From positions 1 through 25,119 of the forward strand of contig JAEWEZ010000020.1 in assembly GCA_023389045.1 (NCBI GenBank): 25,119 nucleotides of DNA. The letters run 5' to 3'. This document shows, piece after piece, positions 21,772-25,119 of the stretch. The notes under the pieces are model-generated. The model was given only the letters and a program-made list of their open reading frames with translations, did not search any database and was not told where the DNA came from. The first letter of the stretch is position 1, and each line of letters begins with the position of its first letter. Origin of the DNA: Actinomycetes bacterium. Lineage in GTDB: Bacteria > Actinomycetota > Actinomycetes > Actinomycetales > Dermabacteraceae. The position numbers and the translations under genes were made by a program.

Positions 21772-22824
21772 TCAGCGGCCTAGCTCACCCTCGTGCCCGA
21801 GCTGCGGGTTTGCTTCCTCGAGGGCATCCTCATCGATCATGCCCTCGGCGAGGTCTTCCTCGGTGATCACCGGAATCTCCCCGGTCACCGTGGCGTGCGT
21901 GGGGATCGGCAGGTCCTGGCCGGCCGGGTCATCGTCGGGCTCCTCACCCGGGTGCGCGCTGCGGCGCGCCGTGAGCGTCACGCCCACACTCGCGGCAACC
22001 ACGAGCACAGCGGCCAGCACCCTGAGCAGAGAGAGACCCTGCCCGAGCAGCAGCACACCGGCCGCCAGCGCGATCACCGGCTCGAGGCTCAGCAGAATGC
22101 CGAACACATGCCGCGGCAAGCGCCGCAGCGCCGAGAGCTCGAGCATGTAGGGAAGCACCGAGGCGAGCACCGCCGTGCCCAGCGCCGCGCCCATCATCCA
22201 CGGCACGGTCAGGGCTTCCGCCGCACGCCAGGCACCCATCGGCATCACCGAGAGCGCACCGATCGTCATTGCGAGGGCAAGCCCGCTCTGCCCCGGCACA
22301 AGTTCCCCTACCTTCGCGCTGACCAGCACATACAGCCCCCAGAAGAAGGCGGCGATCAGCACGAAGCCAACGCCGAGCAGATCAAGCTGCGCAGCTCCAA
22401 GAGCCGATTCGAGGCCGAAAAGGCTCACGCCGATGAGGGCGAGCAGAACCCACAGCAGGTCGCTACGGCGGGTGGAGAGGAGCGCGGCCACGACGAGCGG
22501 GCCCAGGAACTCGATGGCAACCGCTGTGCCGAGCGGGATGCGCGCGATCGCGGCATAGAAGAAACCGTTCATGCCGCCGATCACGAGACCGAAGAGCAGA
22601 ATCGCGAACCACTGGTTCCCCGTCAGACTGCGCACCTTGGGCCGCACCATGAGGAGCAGCACGAGCGCGGCGAGGCCAAGGCGCAGGGCCGTGGTTCCCC
22701 AGGCACCGATCTCGGGGAAAAGAGTGGTGGCCATGGCGGCGCCAAACTGCAGCGAGGTGCAGGAGCCGATGATCATGAAAACCGCGGCGGAGGAGCCGGC
22801 GGTGGCGGGGGAACGCGATGTCAT
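21772..22824 (-). CDS. EamA/DMT family exporter
   Basis: A 350-residue membrane protein with about ten hydrophobic segments arranged as two EamA repeats (roughly 10-140 and 150-285), like the RhtA/YdcZ-type exporters of amino acids and metabolites. Recognisable segments are GGMNGFFYAAIARIPLGTAVAIEFLGPL and LPYMLELSALRRLPRHVFGILLSLEPVIAL, which match the RhtA group. The last ~55 residues are a hydrophilic, acidic tail (EEPDDDPAGQDLP ... EEDLAEGMIDEDALEE), unusual for the family. ATG 22824 has no strong Shine-Dalgarno; CACAAT lies 6 nt upstream and may be a -10, giving a leaderless message. The substrate is unknown; homoserine/threonine export is only a family guess. Confidence 0.9.
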   Translation of the reverse strand: MTSRSPATAGSSAAVFMIIGSCTSLQFGAAMATTLFPEIGAWGTTALRLGLAALVLLLMVRPKVRSLTGNQWFAILLFGLVIGGMNGFFYAAIARIPLGTAVAIEFLGPLVVAALLSTRRSDLLWVLLALIGVSLFGLESALGAAQLDLLGVGFVLIAAFFWGLYVLVSAKVGELVPGQSGLALAMTIGALSVMPMGAWRAAEALTVPWMMGAALGTAVLASVLPYMLELSALRRLPRHVFGILLSLEPVIALAAGVLLLGQGLSLLRVLAAVLVVAASVGVTLTARRSAHPGEEPDDDPAGQDLPIPTHATVTGEIPVITEEDLAEGMIDEDALEEANPQLGHEGELGR

Positions 22825-22914
22825 GAGCGCATTGTGTCGTGCCTTGGGGTGTGGACGCGCTCGATCCCGCCTGCTGAGAAAAGGTTTTTGATACCGATTT
22901 CATGACGGCTCCCG

Positions 22915-22931
22915 TAGGATCGCGACCCATG
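22915..22931 (+). promoter_or_regulatory. Probable leaderless promoter of the M28 gene
   Basis: TAGGAT (22915-22920) fits a -10 box and puts the start of transcription at about 22927, very close to the ATG at 22929. A TTGATA hexamer (22888-22893) lies 21 bp farther upstream, too far for a normal spacer. No separate Shine-Dalgarno is seen. Confidence 0.4.
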
Positions 22932-25119
22932 ATGTCTGCGACGGAGCCGACCGCCCAGCCGCCCCACCACCACGACGAGACCGGGAACCGCGCCGGCCCC
23001 GTCGGATCCCTGCGCAAGCGACCCGCCCTGATCCTTGCCCTGGTGCTGATCGCGATGCTCGTGCTGGCGGGACTCTCCCGCACCGTCACCTCCCCGCAGG
23101 ATGCCGATGCGGAATCGACCGAGTTCAGTGCCGCACGCGCCACGGAAGCGGCACGGACCATCGTTGACGAGCCCCGGACCGTCGGCAGCATCAAGGGGTA
23201 CGAAGCCTTCCGAGAGATCTACGCTGCTCTCAAAGAGGAAGGCCTGGAGGTCAGCACCCACGAAGGTGTGAGTGCCACCGGGATCAAAAACCGTGCCCGC
23301 GCCGGTCACACCCGGAACCTGATCGTGACCCGGCCCGGCACGAATCCGACCGGAACGCTCGTGCTCGCCACCCACTACGACACCGTCGTCGGCGCCCCCG
23401 GAGCGGCCGACGCCGGAGTGGGCATCGCCGTGATCCTCGAAACCGTGCGCGCCCTCGGCCCCGAAGCGAAACGCAATGACCTCGTGGTGCTCATGGTGGA
23501 CGGGGAAGAGTTCGGGATGCTCGGCGCGAAAACCAGCGTGCGCGATGCCCTCGGAGACCTCAAAGAACCCGTCGTGGTCATCAACCATGAAGCCCGAGGC
23601 ATGTCGGGACGCCCGATCGTGACCCGCACCGCCGGCCCGATGCAGGACATCCTGCAGTCCATGCCGCGCCCGGAAGCCGAATCCTTCTTCGGTGCGATGT
23701 TCCAGTTCATCCCCAACTACACCGACTTCACGGTGTACAGCGAGGATGACCACTGGTGGGGGATGGACATCGCCCTGATTGATGAAGCGTGGGCGTACCA
23801 CAGCCCGCAGGACAGCCAGGAAAACCTCGACCCCGCGAGCGTGCAGCACTACGGGGATATGGTGCTTGCGATCAGCCGTGATGTGCTCGACCGCGACCTC
23901 GGAGCGCTGGCCGAGCAGCAGAGCGAGTCGGTGACCACCACCATGCCGTGGGGGCTCATACACCTGCCGAGTCTCGTCGTGATGGGCCTGGCTGCGGCCG
24001 GAGCGGTGGCTCTCGCCGTCCGAGCGGTGGTGCAGCGTCGCCGCAGGCTCCTCACCCTGCGCGGTGTGGCGGCTGGCGCCCTCAGTTTCCTGCTCATGCT
24101 GCTGTTCGCCGGGGTGGCGGCGGTGGCGCTGTGGGGTGCCGTGCAGGCGATCTGGCCGCAGATCCTCTCCGATGCGGTGGGGGAGCCGGTGCGTGGGCGT
24201 GCTTTCGCGGTCGCAGAGATCCTTGTGGCGGCGGGGCTCGGCCTGCTGGTCCACCGGCAGATGCGCCGCTTTGCGTCCCGGGAAGCGGTGAGCGTCGGGG
24301 CCGCGCTGCTGCTCGCTGTGCTCCTTGCGATCGGCACCGCTGCGATGCCGCAGCTGCTGGGCTGGCTTGCTATCCCGACTGCTCTGGCAGCGCTTGCCGG
24401 GTTGGTGGCCGTGTTCCTTCCGCCCACCCCGGGGCTCGTCATGCGGGTGATCGGGATGCTCCCGCTCGGCTGGATGATCGGGCGGATGCTCGACACGCAG
24501 ATCGACTTTGGGATCGCCTCCGCCAACGGCCTCTATGCCGCCACCGTGGTAATGACCATGACCGCGGCGCTACCGCTGCTGAGCCCGCGCCCCGCGGCAG
24601 TCGAATCTGCCGCTGTGCAGCGCCGCAATGCCGCCCTGCCGCGGGGCGCGTCTCCCGGGCGTGCTCCTGTGTCCTCGGGGCCGGTTTCCTTGGGGCCGAC
24701 GGGGGAGCGGGCACCGGGGATCCTGGGAAGCCTCCTGCTCGCCACCGCAACAGTGATCGGTGCGACGGGGCTGAGCCTCGCAGGTGTGTGGTGGACTCAG
24801 GCGGCTGGGCAGCCGGCGCAACACCGCGTCCAGGCCTTCGTGGATGCCGATACCGGCGCCGTGCGATGGGTAGCGCCGACGAGCACCTCCTGGGGTCGCA
24901 TCCTGGGCATGATGACAGAGGATGCCACCGACGTCTTTGTGGAACCGCAGGTGAGAGCGACGCGGGAGGGGGATCTGGTGCGCCTCGAGATGACCTCTCG
25001 GCGTCACGCGGACCGCTTCGAAATCCGAGTGGCCGGCTCCAGCGGTGATCACAAAGCCGATGCGCACCTGCCCGAGTTCTCCGACATCACCGTGGACGGG
25101 GAGGAGCTGCCACCCGGCC
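22929..25119 (+). CDS. M28 metallopeptidase fused to a membrane domain (3' partial)
   Basis: An open frame starts at ATG 22929 (a second ATG follows directly) and has no stop before the window ends: 730 codons so far. Residues 33-50 are one hydrophobic signal-anchor segment. Residues about 75-330 are an M28 zinc aminopeptidase domain with ligands in the expected order: H149 (THYD), D161, E193/E194 (DGEE), E221 (NHEARG) and H291 (YHSPQD). From about 335 onward come several hydrophobic stretches (about seven or eight), then a hydrophilic region after about 630. This resembles the eukaryotic vacuolar membrane protease (Pff1-type) layout, also known in bacteria. The N-terminal topology implies an extracytoplasmic peptidase domain. 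The substrate is unknown. Confidence 0.9.
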   Translation, partial: MMSATEPTAQPPHHHDETGNRAGPVGSLRKRPALILALVLIAMLVLAGLSRTVTSPQDADAESTEFSAARATEAARTIVDEPRTVGSIKGYEAFREIYAALKEEGLEVSTHEGVSATGIKNRARAGHTRNLIVTRPGTNPTGTLVLATHYDTVVGAPGAADAGVGIAVILETVRALGPEAKRNDLVVLMVDGEEFGMLGAKTSVRDALGDLKEPVVVINHEARGMSGRPIVTRTAGPMQDILQSMPRPEAESFFGAMFQFIPNYTDFTVYSEDDHWWGMDIALIDEAWAYHSPQDSQENLDPASVQHYGDMVLAISRDVLDRDLGALAEQQSESVTTTMPWGLIHLPSLVVMGLAAAGAVALAVRAVVQRRRRLLTLRGVAAGALSFLLMLLFAGVAAVALWGAVQAIWPQILSDAVGEPVRGRAFAVAEILVAAGLGLLVHRQMRRFASREAVSVGAALLLAVLLAIGTAAMPQLLGWLAIPTALAALAGLVAVFLPPTPGLVMRVIGMLPLGWMIGRMLDTQIDFGIASANGLYAATVVMTMTAALPLLSPRPAAVESAAVQRRNAALPRGASPGRAPVSSGPVSLGPTGERAPGILGSLLLATATVIGATGLSLAGVWWTQAAGQPAQHRVQAFVDADTGAVRWVAPTSTSWGRILGMMTEDATDVFVEPQVRATREGDLVRLEMTSRRHADRFEIRVAGSSGDHKADAHLPEFSDITVDGEELPPG

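Noticed and set aside
21793..22905. Plus-strand frame opposite the EamA exporter
   Set aside because: Highly charged His/Glu/Arg-rich translation typical of the antisense of a membrane protein gene.
22821..24254. Minus-strand open frame opposite the M28 peptidase
   Set aside because: Composition is His- and Gly-rich with no domain. The plus-strand frame carries the full M28 metal ligand set, so that strand is the coding one.

Overview
The window is GC-rich, GTG starts are common, and it carries conserved housekeeping genes in an order typical of Actinomycetota: comEC-holA-rpsT-lepA-hemW-DUF3097-hrcA-dnaJ-rsmE-HIT-phoH-ybeY-CBS/CorC-era-leuA. The gene order and protein wording fit Micrococcales, possibly a Dermabacteraceae-like organism. 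That placement is an inference from recalled family patterns, not from any search.

Layout. (1) 1-3323: the 3' part of comEC (cut by the window edge), holA, and convergent rpsT, separated by a strong bidirectional terminator. (2) 3324-5086: an accessory patch with a PemK/MazF-type toxin-like gene and a remnant of an alpha-E (DUF403) gene. (3) 5087-8909: lepA, a MOSC-domain gene and hemW, joined by two 4-bp stop/start overlaps. (4) 8916-10432: DUF4870 and DUF3097 genes on the minus strand. (5) 10541-13647: hrcA-dnaJ-rsmE behind a CIRCE operator, so the chaperone operon is probably heat-shock controlled. A minus-strand FMN reductase overlaps the 3' end of rsmE. (6) 14260-17756: a 13-bp tandem repeat array, then HIT-phoH-ybeY-CBS/CorC. 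(7) 17757-18532: the decayed remains of an IS3-family element and a structured leader in front of era. (8) 18533-21648: era, a probable leuA leader peptide with a structured attenuator-like region, and leuA. (9) 21649-25119: a 15-bp tandem repeat, a terminator, a minus-strand EamA exporter, and an M28 metallopeptidase fused to a multi-pass membrane domain that continues past the window end.

How the genes work together. The window is mostly core cell machinery: DNA uptake and replication (comEC, holA), translation and ribosome assembly (rpsT, lepA, rsmE, ybeY, era), haem chaperoning (hemW), protein folding (hrcA, dnaJ) and leucine synthesis (leuA). Lineage-specific material sits in the gaps between these blocks. 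I did not find a clear undescribed multi-gene system. The best leads are the M28-membrane fusion, the leuA leader, the hrcA start codon, the two tandem repeat arrays and the nested hairpin before era. No tRNA, rRNA or CRISPR array was recognised.
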